Of a stretch of 64,000 bases of DNA, positions 35,588 through 44,905 are shown one piece after another; positions within the stretch are counted from its first letter, which is position 1; each line of letters starts with the position of its first letter. Below the pieces are notes generated by a model that had not been told where the DNA came from, ran no database searches, and worked only from the letters and a program-made list of their open reading frames with translations. Position numbers and translations under genes: made by a program. This DNA comes from Paraburkholderia sabiae. Its GTDB lineage: Bacteria; Pseudomonadota; Gammaproteobacteria; Burkholderiales; Burkholderiaceae. Location: positions 868,001 through 932,000 of the forward strand of contig NZ_CP125296.1 of assembly GCF_030412785.1 (NCBI RefSeq), written 5' to 3'.

Positions 35588-36502
35588 ATGGAAATCAAGT
35601 GGATTGAGGACTTCGTTGCCCTCGCTCAATACAAAAGCTTCTCTCGCGCAGCGGAATTCCGGAATGTGACCCAATCGGGATTCAGCAGGCGCATCCAGTC
35701 GTTGGAGCAATGGGTCGGCGCCGAACTGATCGACCGCAGCAGTTTTCCGCCCGTGTTGACGCCGGCGGGTCAACTGTTCAGAGAGGTGGCTGACGACGTC
35801 CTGAACAAGCTCTACGACACGCGCGCGATCATCCGTACCGAGCAACGGATCGCCGGCAAGAGTCTGCAGATTGCGGCCGGACATACCATCGCGCTCAATT
35901 TCCTGCCCGCATGGCTAAAAGCCCTTGCCACGCACTTCGGCGAAGTCCGCGCGCGGGTTGTGCCGACCAACGTACATGACTCGATCCTGATGCTCGTGAA
36001 CGGCAATTGCGAGTTGATGTTTGCGTACCACCATCCCGAGCTTCCCCTGCATCTCGACCCCGTGAAGTATGAGCACGTCACGGTAGGCATCGACACGCTC
36101 ATGCCGGCGAGCAGGCCGAATCAACGCTCCGCGCCGATGTATCGTCTGCCCGGAACAGCGAAACAGCCGCTATTGCATATCTCTTACACGGAGACGAGCT
36201 ACTTCGGACGGTGTCTTTCGCTTCTGCTGGGTCGAGCTTCGAGTACACCCGCATTGAGCCTTCACTACGAATCGGACATGGCAGAAGTCCTCAAGAAGCT
36301 GGTGATGGAAGGTGAGGGAATCGCCTGGCTTCCGAGGAGCGCAATCGCAGCGGAACTCGATAGCGGAGAACTCGTTCCCGCCGGACCGTCCATGTGGAAT
36401 CTCGAGATAGAGTTGCGTGTCTATCGCGACGCATCCAATCGCAATGAGTTTCTCGACTCGCTGTGGCAGCACCTTCGAGCGGTTTCTCCCGTTGCCGGCT
36501 AG
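35588..36502 (+). CDS. LysR-family regulator of the Asn/Asp island
   Basis: 304 residues, ATG 35588. HTH: S-F-S-R-A-A-E-F-R-N-V-T-Q-S-G-F-S-R-R-I-Q-S-L-E-Q-W-V-G; effector domain from about 90. The E-F-R-N-V-T-Q-S-x-F-S-R-R start is like the HypT/YjiE-related branch. It sits exactly between the two copies of the conserved promoter block, and its stop codon abuts copy B, so it is the natural candidate to control both the asparaginase and the symporter-racemase-aspartase genes. Confidence 0.9.
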   Translation: MEIKWIEDFVALAQYKSFSRAAEFRNVTQSGFSRRIQSLEQWVGAELIDRSSFPPVLTPAGQLFREVADDVLNKLYDTRAIIRTEQRIAGKSLQIAAGHTIALNFLPAWLKALATHFGEVRARVVPTNVHDSILMLVNGNCELMFAYHHPELPLHLDPVKYEHVTVGIDTLMPASRPNQRSAPMYRLPGTAKQPLLHISYTETSYFGRCLSLLLGRASSTPALSLHYESDMAEVLKKLVMEGEGIAWLPRSAIAAELDSGELVPAGPSMWNLEIELRVYRDASNRNEFLDSLWQHLRAVSPVAG

Positions 36503-36587
36503 GGTTTTCCCGGCTTATGCGAAAACAGCATGGCCGCATGCAGCACCGGCATTCACGTCTTTTTGATCATCTCTACCATCCGTTCTG
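36503..36587 (+). promoter_or_regulatory. Conserved promoter block, copy B (symporter operon)
   Basis: Begins at the base after the LysR stop codon and matches copy A position by position (offset 2390). TATGCG-N5-AGCAT (36516-36531), GCATGC (36536-36541), CCGGCAT (36546-36552) and TACCATCCGTTCTG are all kept. It ends 96 bp before the symporter start. Confidence 0.75.
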
Positions 36588-36683
36588 ACTCTGGCGCGAC
36601 GTGTGACGGGCGCCGTGCGGAACCTCTTCCCGCGCATGACGATCGCGCCGCGACCGGCATGCGTCACTCAAGGACGGATGGAA

Positions 36684-37964
36684 ATGAAAAATCGCCTCAC
36701 TCTGAATATCGCGGCCGGGATGGTGCTCGGCGTGATCGCGGGCTATGTGTGTCACACGAGCCTGTCCGACCCTGCAACCGTGAAGGCCGTGGCCGGGTAC
36801 TTCTCTATCGTCACGGACATCTTCCTGCGGCTCATCAAGATGATCATCGCGCCGCTGGTCTTTGCGACGCTCGTGTCCGGGCTTGCGGGCATGGACAGCG
36901 GCCAGGATGTCGGGCGGATCGGTCTGCGCTCGGTTGGCTGGTTCGTCTGCGCGTCGCTGCTGTCGCTGAGTCTCGGCCTCGTTCTCGCGAATCTTCTGCA
37001 GCCGGGCGCAGGATTGCATCTGGTCGAGAGTGCGGCAGAGGTCAACACGGGGTTGAACACATCGGCGTTGAACGTCAAGGATGTCATTACCCACGCGTTT
37101 CCGACCAGCTTGCTGGACGCAATGGCACGCAACGACATCCTCCAGATTCTCGTTTTCTCAGTGTTCCTCGGGCTTGCACTCAGTGCACTGAAGCGTGACG
37201 AGCGCGTGAAGATCGTCGTGCACGCGATCGACGGAATGGTGCCCGTCATGCTGCGTCTGACGAACTATGTGATGCGTGCCGCACCGCTGGGTGTGTTCGG
37301 TGCGATCGCATCGGCTGTCACGTTGCGCGGCGTGGACGTGCTATACACGTACGGCAAACTGATTGGCTCGTTCTATCTGGGGTTGGCGCTTCTGTGGACG
37401 ATTCTCATCGCGATCGGCTATGTGTTCCTCGGACGTCGCGTCGGAACGTTGCTCAAGGCCGTGCGTGAACCCGCGATGATTGCGTTTTCCACTGCGAGCA
37501 GCGAAGCAGCCTATCCGCGGCTTACTGAACAACTGGAGCGGTTCGGCGTGGACAAGAAGGTGGTCGGCTTCACGCTGCCGCTGGGCTACGCGTTCAATCT
37601 CGACGGTTCGATGATGTATCAGGCGTTCGCGGCGATCTTCATTGCGCAGGCTTTCGGTGTCGACATGCCCGTCTCGCAGCAGATCTTCATGCTGCTGGTG
37701 TTGATGCTGAGCAGCAAGGGCATGGCCAGCGTGCCGCGCGGCTCGGTCGTCGTGGTTGCGGCAGTGGCGCCGATGTTCCACCTGCCGGCTGCCGGCGTGG
37801 CGATGGTGCTGGCAATCGATCAGATCCTGGACATGGGACGGACCATGACCAATGTCATCGGCAACAGCGTCGCGACGGCGGTCATTGCGAAATGGGAGGG
37901 CGCGCGCCAGCCGCAATCCGACGATGCACCTTTGTTCGACCAGGCGGAGGTCGGAGCAAAATGA
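36684..37964 (+). CDS. Dicarboxylate/amino-acid:cation symporter (DAACS family)
   Basis: Secondary importer of C4-dicarboxylates or aspartate/glutamate (DctA/GltP type), 426 residues with about eight membrane helices plus re-entrant loops. Motifs: L-I-K-M-I-I-A-P-L-V-F, F-S-T-A-S-S-E-A-A-Y-P (serine-rich tip of HP1), D-G-S-M-M-Y-Q-A in TM7, and D-x-x-x-D-M-G-R-T-M-T-N-V near the end. ATG 36684 has AAGGA nine bases upstream; 36678 is an alternative. The R-T-M-T-N-V end and the neighbours favour aspartate or fumarate. Overlaps the racemase start by ATGA. Confidence 0.92.
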   Translation: MKNRLTLNIAAGMVLGVIAGYVCHTSLSDPATVKAVAGYFSIVTDIFLRLIKMIIAPLVFATLVSGLAGMDSGQDVGRIGLRSVGWFVCASLLSLSLGLVLANLLQPGAGLHLVESAAEVNTGLNTSALNVKDVITHAFPTSLLDAMARNDILQILVFSVFLGLALSALKRDERVKIVVHAIDGMVPVMLRLTNYVMRAAPLGVFGAIASAVTLRGVDVLYTYGKLIGSFYLGLALLWTILIAIGYVFLGRRVGTLLKAVREPAMIAFSTASSEAAYPRLTEQLERFGVDKKVVGFTLPLGYAFNLDGSMMYQAFAAIFIAQAFGVDMPVSQQIFMLLVLMLSSKGMASVPRGSVVVVAAVAPMFHLPAAGVAMVLAIDQILDMGRTMTNVIGNSVATAVIAKWEGARQPQSDDAPLFDQAEVGAK

Positions 37965-39460
37965 CGCCGGTGATCAACGAACACAGGCGCAAGTACGGGA
38001 TCGTGGGCGGCCTCGGACCGTTGGCAAGCGCAGATGTGTTCTTCAAGCTCGTGAAGGCGTTGCCGCCGTCGACGGATTCGGAACACGCCGATCTGATTTT
38101 CCAGCAGCATCCGTTTCGCAGCGGCGGATCGGGTAGTGCGGCAACGACGGAACGCAAGCTGTATATCTTCGAGATGATTCGCGACTTCGAGAAGCAGGGC
38201 GTGACGACGGTCGTGCTTCCGTGTTTCCTCAGTCATACGTTCATCGACGAACTGAAGACGAACACGAGTCTGCAGATCGTGGATATGGTCGATGCCGTGC
38301 GGCAGCACATTCGCAAACGCATGCACGGTGCGAGACGGATCGGAATCCTTGCGTCCGACTTCACGCGAGAGAAGCGGCTGTTCGAGCGTTATTTCGAGTC
38401 GCCCGAGTTCGAGGTCGTGTATCCGCGTCTGCACGATGGCGTCGATCTGGTGACGGAAGCGGTGTACGGGCAGGAGGGTATCAAGCGCGGCAATCTGCGC
38501 GGCCGTCCCGTCGAATTGCTGCACAGGGCGTGTGCCGATCTGATCGAACAGGGCGTCGATGTCATCGTGCCCGGCATGACGGAAATCGCACTCGTCGCGG
38601 ACGAAATTCGCGTGTTGAGTGTGCCGCTGGTCGATTCCAACCTGGTCTACGCACAACAGGTCGTGTCCGGCCAGTATGACTCGCCTTCGAGCGTCTTCAA
38701 GGTAGGGGTCGTGGGCGGCGTGGGTCCGGCCGCGACCATCGACTTTCTCGACAAGGTCGTGCGCAATACACCCGCAAAACGCGACCAGGATCACATCAGG
38801 CTGATCGTCGAACAGAATCCGCAGATTCCAGATCGCACCGAAAATCTGATCGGCGACGGGGCGGATCCCACCGTCTCGCTGTATGCGACGTGCAAGCGGC
38901 TGGAAGAGGGCGACGCCGACATCATCGCGATACCCTGCAATACCGCGCATGCGTTCGTCGAAAGGATTCAGCCGTATCTCGGCATACCCATCGTCAACAT
39001 GCTGACGGAGACCGTGCGCTACGTGCGCGAGTCCTGGCCGGATCATCGCGACATTGGCGTGCTCGCGACATCGGGAACGATTGCGAGCGGCGTATATGAA
39101 AAAGCGCTCGAATCACAGGGTCTTCGTCAGATTGCGCCCAACGCGATGCTACAGGGACGCGTGATGGAAGCGATCTACGGCAAGCGCGGCGTAAAAGCGG
39201 GATTCACCACGGGAAGATGTCAGGAAGATATCGCCGATGCAGTCGAAGGACTGGTCGCCCAAGGCGTGGAAATCATCATTCTTGGCTGCACCGAACTGCC
39301 GCTTCTTCTTCCGCTCGCCGAATACATCGGCAGGAGCGGCACGCATGCAAGACTCGTCGATCCGACCGACGTGCTTGCCCGGCGATGTATCGCCTATGCG
39401 ACTACAGCAAGCGAAACCGCGCGCGCCGCCACCACGCCGCTCCCGATCCTGCAGACCTGA
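37961..39460 (+). CDS. Double-domain aspartate/glutamate racemase-family protein
   Basis: 499 residues, twice the usual family size, made of two tandem Asp/Glu racemase modules (about 10-235 and 245-485), each beginning with G-V/I-V-G-G-x-G-P. The C-terminal module has both catalytic cysteines (Cys326 in I-P-C-N-T-A-H and Cys443 in L-G-C-T-E-L-P). The N-terminal module keeps the first (Cys88 in L-P-C-F-L-S-H) but has Met206 where the second should be (P-G-M-T-E-I). So one module should be a normal two-base racemase and the other changed. Coupled to the symporter (ATGA overlap) and followed by aspartase, suggesting interconversion of D- and L-aspartate so that both feed aspartase. Confidence 0.88.
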   Translation: MTPVINEHRRKYGIVGGLGPLASADVFFKLVKALPPSTDSEHADLIFQQHPFRSGGSGSAATTERKLYIFEMIRDFEKQGVTTVVLPCFLSHTFIDELKTNTSLQIVDMVDAVRQHIRKRMHGARRIGILASDFTREKRLFERYFESPEFEVVYPRLHDGVDLVTEAVYGQEGIKRGNLRGRPVELLHRACADLIEQGVDVIVPGMTEIALVADEIRVLSVPLVDSNLVYAQQVVSGQYDSPSSVFKVGVVGGVGPAATIDFLDKVVRNTPAKRDQDHIRLIVEQNPQIPDRTENLIGDGADPTVSLYATCKRLEEGDADIIAIPCNTAHAFVERIQPYLGIPIVNMLTETVRYVRESWPDHRDIGVLATSGTIASGVYEKALESQGLRQIAPNAMLQGRVMEAIYGKRGVKAGFTTGRCQEDIADAVEGLVAQGVEIIILGCTELPLLLPLAEYIGRSGTHARLVDPTDVLARRCIAYATTASETARAATTPLPILQT

Positions 39461-39532
39461 CGATTCCTCCGCCGTTGCTTCCGCGACGGCGGCGTCATCC
39501 GCGTATTCCCACATATCCGAATGGAGCCGTAC

Positions 39533-40981
39533 ATGTTCAATACCACCGAGCGCACCGAGCGTATCGAGCACGACCTTCTTGGCGATCTCGCCGTACCCGA
39601 TGCTGCCTACTACGGCGTCCACACGCTGCGTGCACTCGCCAACTTTCCTATCACAGGGATTCCAATCTCGACGTATCCGAACCTCGTCAACGCGTTGGCG
39701 AGCGTGAAAGAAGCCGCAGCGATGGCGAACCATGACCTCGGTTTGCTTGCCGGGCACAAGATGAACGCGATCGTCCACGCATGTCGTGAGATTCGCGCCG
39801 GTGTCGCGCATGACCAGTTTGTGGTGGATGTCATTCAGGGCGGCGCGGGTACTTCGACCAACATGAACGCAAATGAAGTGATCGCGAATCTGGCGCTGGA
39901 ACATCTTGGTCACCGGCGCGGCGACTACTCGATGTTGCATCCCAACGAGGACGTCAATCTCGGTCAAAGCACGAATGATGTGTATCCGACTGCCCTGAAG
40001 ATCGCGACCTACATGGGGATCGTTCAGCTGGTGCACGCGATGGGCGTATTGCGTCACGCGTTCGAGCGCAAGGCGGAAGAATTCCGCGACGACCTCAAAA
40101 TGGGGCGCACGCAGCTGCAGGATGCCGTTCCCATGACACTCGGGCAGGAGTTCAGCACGTTCGCTGTCATGCTGGGAGAAGACGAAGAGCGGCTCCTGGA
40201 AGCATCGAAGCTGATCTGCGAGATCAACCTCGGCGCAACGGCCATTGGAACGGGCATCAACACGTCGCCGGACTATGCGCCCCTCGCGTGCCGGCACCTT
40301 GCCAGCATCACGGGCATACCCGTTACCACATCGCCCAATCTCGTCGAGGCGACCCAGGACGTCGGCTCATTCGTCCAGTTGTCGGGCGTGCTCAAGCGCG
40401 TCGCGATCAAACTCTCCAAAACGTGCAACGACCTTCGTCTTCTTTCGAGCGGTCCGCGAGCGGGTTTTGGCGAGATCAACCTTCCGCCTGTTCAGGCAGG
40501 TTCGAGCATCATGCCGGGCAAGGTTAATCCGGTCATCCCGGAAGTCGTCAACCAGATTGCATTCGAAGTCATCGGCAACGATGTCACGGTCAGCTTCGCG
40601 GCAGAAGCCGGTCAGTTGCAGCTGAATGCTTTCGAGCCGCTTATCGCGCACAGCATCTTCAAGAGCGTCGCCCATCTGCGGGCGGGATGCCTCACGCTTG
40701 CATCGAGATGTGTCGATGGCATTACTGCGAACCGCGATCGACTTCATTCGCTGGTTGAGAACTCGATCGGTATCGTGACTGCGCTCAACCCCTACATCGG
40801 CTATACCAACGCGACGCAGGTTGCGCAGCAAGCGTTGCTGTCGGGGAAGAGCGTTGCTGAGATCGTCATCGAAACGGGCCTGCTCAGCCGGGCGCAACTC
40901 GATGAGATCCTTCAACCCGCGATGCTGACCGAGCCGAGAAGGGCACTCGCCTTCGACAGTGGCGCGCTGGAGCAGGGTTGA
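39533..40981 (+). CDS. aspA: Aspartate ammonia-lyase
   Basis: Deaminates L-aspartate to fumarate and ammonium. 482 residues, normal for aspartase. Fumarase/aspartase superfamily signature G-S-S-I-M-P-G-K-V-N at about 325, G-G-A-G-T-S-T-N-M-N-A-N-E at about 100, and N-D-V-Y-P-T-A-L near 145. ATG 39533 has GGAG six bases upstream; ATG 39521 is less well placed. Last gene of the symporter-racemase-aspartase unit, delivering carbon to the TCA cycle. Confidence 0.94.
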   Translation: MFNTTERTERIEHDLLGDLAVPDAAYYGVHTLRALANFPITGIPISTYPNLVNALASVKEAAAMANHDLGLLAGHKMNAIVHACREIRAGVAHDQFVVDVIQGGAGTSTNMNANEVIANLALEHLGHRRGDYSMLHPNEDVNLGQSTNDVYPTALKIATYMGIVQLVHAMGVLRHAFERKAEEFRDDLKMGRTQLQDAVPMTLGQEFSTFAVMLGEDEERLLEASKLICEINLGATAIGTGINTSPDYAPLACRHLASITGIPVTTSPNLVEATQDVGSFVQLSGVLKRVAIKLSKTCNDLRLLSSGPRAGFGEINLPPVQAGSSIMPGKVNPVIPEVVNQIAFEVIGNDVTVSFAAEAGQLQLNAFEPLIAHSIFKSVAHLRAGCLTLASRCVDGITANRDRLHSLVENSIGIVTALNPYIGYTNATQVAQQALLSGKSVAEIVIETGLLSRAQLDEILQPAMLTEPRRALAFDSGALEQG

Positions 40982-40990
40982 TAGACGGCT

Positions 40991-41752
40991 TCACGTACGC
41001 ATGGACGGCTGCGACAACGCCTTCGCCGAGGCAATCAGATCGTCGAGCATCGCGGCGCGCTTGGCGGGATCGGTGTCGCGCCCCGTCATGAAGCACAGCG
41101 CCGCGATGGGCAGGCCGGTCCGATCGCGCACGGGCGCGGCCATGCAGAGCCGGAAGGACATCGAAAGACCCTCCGTGCAGCAATAGCCTCGCGCTGCCGC
41201 GTCGCGAACGTCCTGCATGAAGGCGTCGAATCCGATGCGGCGACCGTCGTCCAGAACGTAGTCTTCGTCGGGAATCAGCGCGTGGACGTCATCGTCGGTC
41301 AGATGTCCGAGCAGCAGGCGGCCCGTCGCTGTCCACGGAATCGGCACCCTCACGCCGATATCGGAGGTGATGTTGAACGGGCGCGCGCTGTTCTCCGACA
41401 GCACCACCGTGTACTTGTTGCCTTCGAGCATGCACAGCTGCGTGGTCTCGTCGTACTTGCGCACGAGACCGAGTATGGTCTGATGCGCGCGGCTGATGAG
41501 ATCGTTGTGCATCGCGTAATCGGCGCCGTAGTAGTGCATCTCGCGCCCGAAAAACACGCTGCCGTCGGCGGCCGTTTCGAGCCAGCCCGCCTCCGTGAGT
41601 ATCGTGACCAGCTCATAGACGCTCGAACGCGGTGCACGCGTCGCCTCGATCAGCTCGCGCATCGTCAGCGGACGCCGCGCAACATGCAGTTCTTTGAAAA
41701 TGCCGATCACGCGGTCCACGCCCCGGGCCCGTGACGATTCTGGTGCAGACAT
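40991..41752 (-). CDS. IclR-family transcriptional regulator
   Basis: 253 residues: HTH about 10-70 (L-T-M-R-E-L-I-E-A-T-R-A-P-R-S-S-V-Y-E-L-V) and IclR effector domain about 80-245 (T-A-T-G-R-L-L-L, R-G-Y-C-C-T-E-G). It follows the ABC transporter genes on the same strand by 88 bp and is convergent with aspA. Likely regulator of that transporter. An unusual U-free leader (41784-41824) lies upstream. Confidence 0.9.
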   Translation of the reverse strand: MSAPESSRARGVDRVIGIFKELHVARRPLTMRELIEATRAPRSSVYELVTILTEAGWLETAADGSVFFGREMHYYGADYAMHNDLISRAHQTILGLVRKYDETTQLCMLEGNKYTVVLSENSARPFNITSDIGVRVPIPWTATGRLLLGHLTDDDVHALIPDEDYVLDDGRRIGFDAFMQDVRDAAARGYCCTEGLSMSFRLCMAAPVRDRTGLPIAALCFMTGRDTDPAKRAAMLDDLIASAKALSQPSMRT

Positions 41753-41840
41753 TACGTAGACTCCGTCGGCGATAGAGATCGCGCGTTTCGTTCTTGTGTT
41801 GTTGTCGTTCGTTCTTTCTTTCGCGATGGATCCGATGCGA

Positions 41841-42593
41841 TCAGTGATCGAGCACGCGATGCAGGAACTGTTTCGTCCGTTCGTTCTGCGGCGTGACGAA
41901 GATTTCCTCCGGCACGCCCTGTTCGGCGATCACACCTTTGTCCATGAACACGACGCGGTCGGCCGTCTTGCGCGCGAAGCCCATCTCGTGCGTGACGACG
42001 ACCATCGTCATGCCGTCGCGCGCGAGGCCGCGCATGACTTCCGTCACTTCGCCGACCAGTTCCGGGTCCAGCGCAGAGGTCGCTTCGTCGAAGAACATGA
42101 TGCCGGGCTCGACCGCGAGCGCCCGCGCAATCGCGACACGCTGCTGCTGACCGCCCGACAACTGGCTCGGATAATGTTCGGCGCGATCGGCGAGGCCCAC
42201 GCGGTCGAGCACGTCCATTGCGCGTTTGCGGGCGTCGGCGGGACTCATCTTGCGCGCCTTGATCAGCGCGAGCGTCACGTTGCCGAGCGCCGTCTTGTGC
42301 GGAAACAGATTGAACTGCTGGAACACCATGCCGACGTGACCGCGAATCTCCTTCGCGCGGCGCACATCGTGAAGCGGTACTTCGTTGACCCAGACTTCGC
42401 CCGAATCGGCCGTTTCGAGACCGGCCATGATGCGCAGCACCGTGCTCTTGCCCGACCCGGATGCGCCGATCAGCACGAGCACTTCGCCGGGGCGCACTTC
42501 GAGATTGATCTCTTTCAGCACCTTCGTCGCGCCGAACGATTTGCTGACGCCGTTCAGATTGATGACGGGCTTCGACCCGATGGATGTGGTCAT
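41841..42593 (-). CDS. Polar amino-acid ABC transporter ATPase
   Basis: 250 residues of the GlnQ/GltL type: Walker [11 protein letters not shown]-loop [17 protein letters not shown], Walker [13 protein letters not shown] (Ala instead of the usual Pro after D-E). ATG 42593 overlaps the preceding permease stop (ATGA). Last transport gene of the operon before iclR. Confidence 0.94.
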   Translation of the reverse strand: MTTSIGSKPVINLNGVSKSFGATKVLKEINLEVRPGEVLVLIGASGSGKSTVLRIMAGLETADSGEVWVNEVPLHDVRRAKEIRGHVGMVFQQFNLFPHKTALGNVTLALIKARKMSPADARKRAMDVLDRVGLADRAEHYPSQLSGGQQQRVAIARALAVEPGIMFFDEATSALDPELVGEVTEVMRGLARDGMTMVVVTHEMGFARKTADRVVFMDKGVIAEQGVPEEIFVTPQNERTKQFLHRVLDH

Positions 42594-43237
42594 GACAACA
42601 CGCTCCTACGATCATGGTGGCGCACCCACTGCGACAGCGGGAAACACACGACGAAATACAGCACGGCGACGAGTCCATAGATTTCGACCGGCTTGCCGAC
42701 GCGATCGACGATGGCCTGGCCGCCATGCATCAGTTCCGACATGCCGATCATGCTGACGATCGACGTGTCCTTGATCAGCGACAGGTACTGGCCGATCAGT
42801 GGCGGCAAGACGATCTTGCCCGTCTGCGGCAACACGACCGAAAAGAACGTCTGCGTCTTGCTGAGACCGAGAATCTGCGAGACTTCCCATTGGCCTTTGG
42901 GCACGGCCTCGATGCCCGAGCGGAACACTTCGGCGATATACGCGCCCTGGTACACGCTCAGGCCGACGACACCCGCCGCGAACACATCGATCGCATAGCC
43001 GAAGTACGACACGCCGAAGTAGATAAACATCAGCGTGATGAGCACGGGCGTGCCGCGAAAGAGTTCGGTGTAGAGCTTTGCGACGCGCGCGCTGCCCCAC
43101 GGTCCGAACGAGCGCAACACGGCGGCGAGCAGACCGATCAGCGTGCCGCCGACAATCGATGCCGCGGAAAGCAGCAAGGTCGCGACCAGTCCCTGCAGCA
43201 GGATCGACAGGCTGGTCGTCAGCAGTTCGGTTGACAT
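42590..43237 (-). CDS. Polar amino-acid ABC transporter permease (second)
   Basis: 215 residues with five hydrophobic segments and [10 protein letters not shown] plus the EAA loop ([19 protein letters not shown]). With the permease at 43260 it should form the heterodimeric channel, as in GltJK. Coupled to the ATPase gene. Confidence 0.92.
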   Translation of the reverse strand: MSTELLTTSLSILLQGLVATLLLSAASIVGGTLIGLLAAVLRSFGPWGSARVAKLYTELFRGTPVLITLMFIYFGVSYFGYAIDVFAAGVVGLSVYQGAYIAEVFRSGIEAVPKGQWEVSQILGLSKTQTFFSVVLPQTGKIVLPPLIGQYLSLIKDTSIVSMIGMSELMHGGQAIVDRVGKPVEIYGLVAVLYFVVCFPLSQWVRHHDRRSVLS

Positions 43238-43259
43238 GGACGGTTTCCCCTTCGATGGT

Positions 43260-43979
43260 TCAGGTGCGGTTCGCCTGACGCGGAATCAGCAGAAGCCGCC
43301 GGCGCGTGTGCTGCTTGAGCATGAGGGGCGGGTGGAACACGCGCGCGCCGATCTGTTCCGCGATCCATGACAGGCAGTTGCTCAGGATCAGATACGCGAT
43401 CAGCGTCACCGAGAACGTCTGGATGTAGAGGAGGGTGCGCGCATTGATCACGGTCGCCGTGCCCGTCAGTTCAGGCAACGCGATCGCAGACAGCAGCGAC
43501 GTGCCGAGCAGCAACTGGATCAGGTTGTTGACGATGGCGGGATAGACGGCTCGCGCCGCTTGCGGCAAGACGACTTCGATGAAGACCTGCGAACGGCCCA
43601 GGCCCAGAATGCCGGCTGCTTCGATCTGTCCGCGCGGCACCGACTGAATGCCGGCGCGAAAGACTTCCGCCATATACGCGCCCACATTCACGCCGAGCGC
43701 GATCACGCCCGCCGTGTACGCACTCAGGTTCAAACCCAGCGACGGCAGACCGAAGAACACGATGAATATCTGTAGCAGCACAGGCGTATTGCGGATCAGC
43801 TCGATATAGCCGCGCGCGATGATGCGCAGCGGCACGAGATGCGAAGCGCCCGCGAGCGCCGTCAGCAAACCGAGAATCAGCGCGACGCAAAATGCGAGCA
43901 GCGTGACCTGCAACGTGAGCCACGCGGCCTGAAAGAACTCGGGCACATAGCCCCACAGGGTCAGCCATTGATAACTCAT
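43260..43979 (-). CDS. Polar amino-acid ABC transporter permease (first)
   Basis: 239 residues (M-S-Y-Q-W-L-T). ATG 43979 is favoured because AAGGA stands six bases upstream; ATG 43985 would leave no spacer. Motifs I-E-L-I-R-N-T-P-V-L-L-Q and Y-M-A-E-V-F-R-A-G-I-Q-S-V-P-R-G-Q. Heteromeric partner of the next permease gene, 22 bp away. Confidence 0.92.
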   Translation of the reverse strand: MSYQWLTLWGYVPEFFQAAWLTLQVTLLAFCVALILGLLTALAGASHLVPLRIIARGYIELIRNTPVLLQIFIVFFGLPSLGLNLSAYTAGVIALGVNVGAYMAEVFRAGIQSVPRGQIEAAGILGLGRSQVFIEVVLPQAARAVYPAIVNNLIQLLLGTSLLSAIALPELTGTATVINARTLLYIQTFSVTLIAYLILSNCLSWIAEQIGARVFHPPLMLKQHTRRRLLLIPRQANRT

Positions 43980-44028
43980 CGCCATTCCTTCGCAAAGTCG
44001 TGCCGGTGCATGCGCCGCGCGTTCGTGT

Positions 44029-44862
44029 TCAGAACTGCGGGTTGAGCGGATAGCGGGGCGGCGTGCCGAACCACTTCGTGTACAGCTGCGCGTTCTGCTT
44101 CGATGCGTTGATGTTGAACAGGAACAGGTTCAGGTAGTTGAGCCAGACCTGATCGCCCGACTTCACACCGAACGCGTTGTATTCGAGCGGCACGAGGGCT
44201 TCGTTGGTGACGGTCAGTTCGGGGTCCAGCTTCGCCTGATAGGCGAGGAAGTTGTTGTCCTCGATCATAGCGTCGGCCTGGCCCTGCTTGACGGCGAGAA
44301 TCGCGGCTTCCGAGCTGTCGAATTCCTGGATCTTCACGGGGATGCCCAGCGCGCGCACTTCGTCGCCGTTCGTCGAGCCCTTGACGGTCGCGATCGTATG
44401 GCCCGACATGTCCTTCACCGACTGAATGCCGCTGCTCTTCTTGACGAGCAGCGCCTCGCTCGCGACGACGTACGGCGTCGTGAACGCGATTTCCTTCGCA
44501 CGTTCGAGGTTGCGCGTGAAGTTGCAGAAGACCACGTCGACCTTGGCGGTCTGCAGATTCGGAATGCGGTTTGCGCTCGTCGTGTTGACCATTTCGAGCT
44601 TCACGCCCATCTGTTTCGCGAGTTCTTTCGCAAGGTCGACGTCGTAGCCGTCCGGTTGTCCGGCCTTGTCGTAGAAGCCGAATGGCGCGAAGGTCAGACA
44701 GTCGCCGACACGCAGCGTGCCGCGTTGCAGGACGGCCTGCAGGGTCGAGCCCGTCGCGGCATCCTGGCCTGTCGTCGCGACCTTGGTGCAACCGGTGAGT
44801 GCCAGCAGGCCGACTACGGCGGACAAACAGGCGAACCTTACGCTTTCTTTGAACAGTCTCAT
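44029..44862 (-). CDS. Amino-acid-binding lipoprotein of ABC transporter
   Basis: 277 residues. Lipoprotein signal with lipobox L-A-L-T-G-C at about residue 24, so the receptor is membrane-anchored rather than free. SBP_bac_3 fold: G-D-C-L-T-F-A-P-F-G-F, G-Y-D-V-D-L-A-K-E-L, F-C-N-F-T-R-N, V-K-G-S-T-N-G-D-E. The position next to the Asn/Asp island and the two-permease design suggest an acidic amino acid or its amide (inference). First gene of the operon SBP-permease-permease-ATPase-iclR. Confidence 0.9.
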   Translation of the reverse strand: MRLFKESVRFACLSAVVGLLALTGCTKVATTGQDAATGSTLQAVLQRGTLRVGDCLTFAPFGFYDKAGQPDGYDVDLAKELAKQMGVKLEMVNTTSANRIPNLQTAKVDVVFCNFTRNLERAKEIAFTTPYVVASEALLVKKSSGIQSVKDMSGHTIATVKGSTNGDEVRALGIPVKIQEFDSSEAAILAVKQGQADAMIEDNNFLAYQAKLDPELTVTNEALVPLEYNAFGVKSGDQVWLNYLNLFLFNINASKQNAQLYTKWFGTPPRYPLNPQF

Positions 44863-44905
44863 TTTCGACCCTGTGAAAGGAATCCCATGCTGGACGGAAC
44901 TCGCG

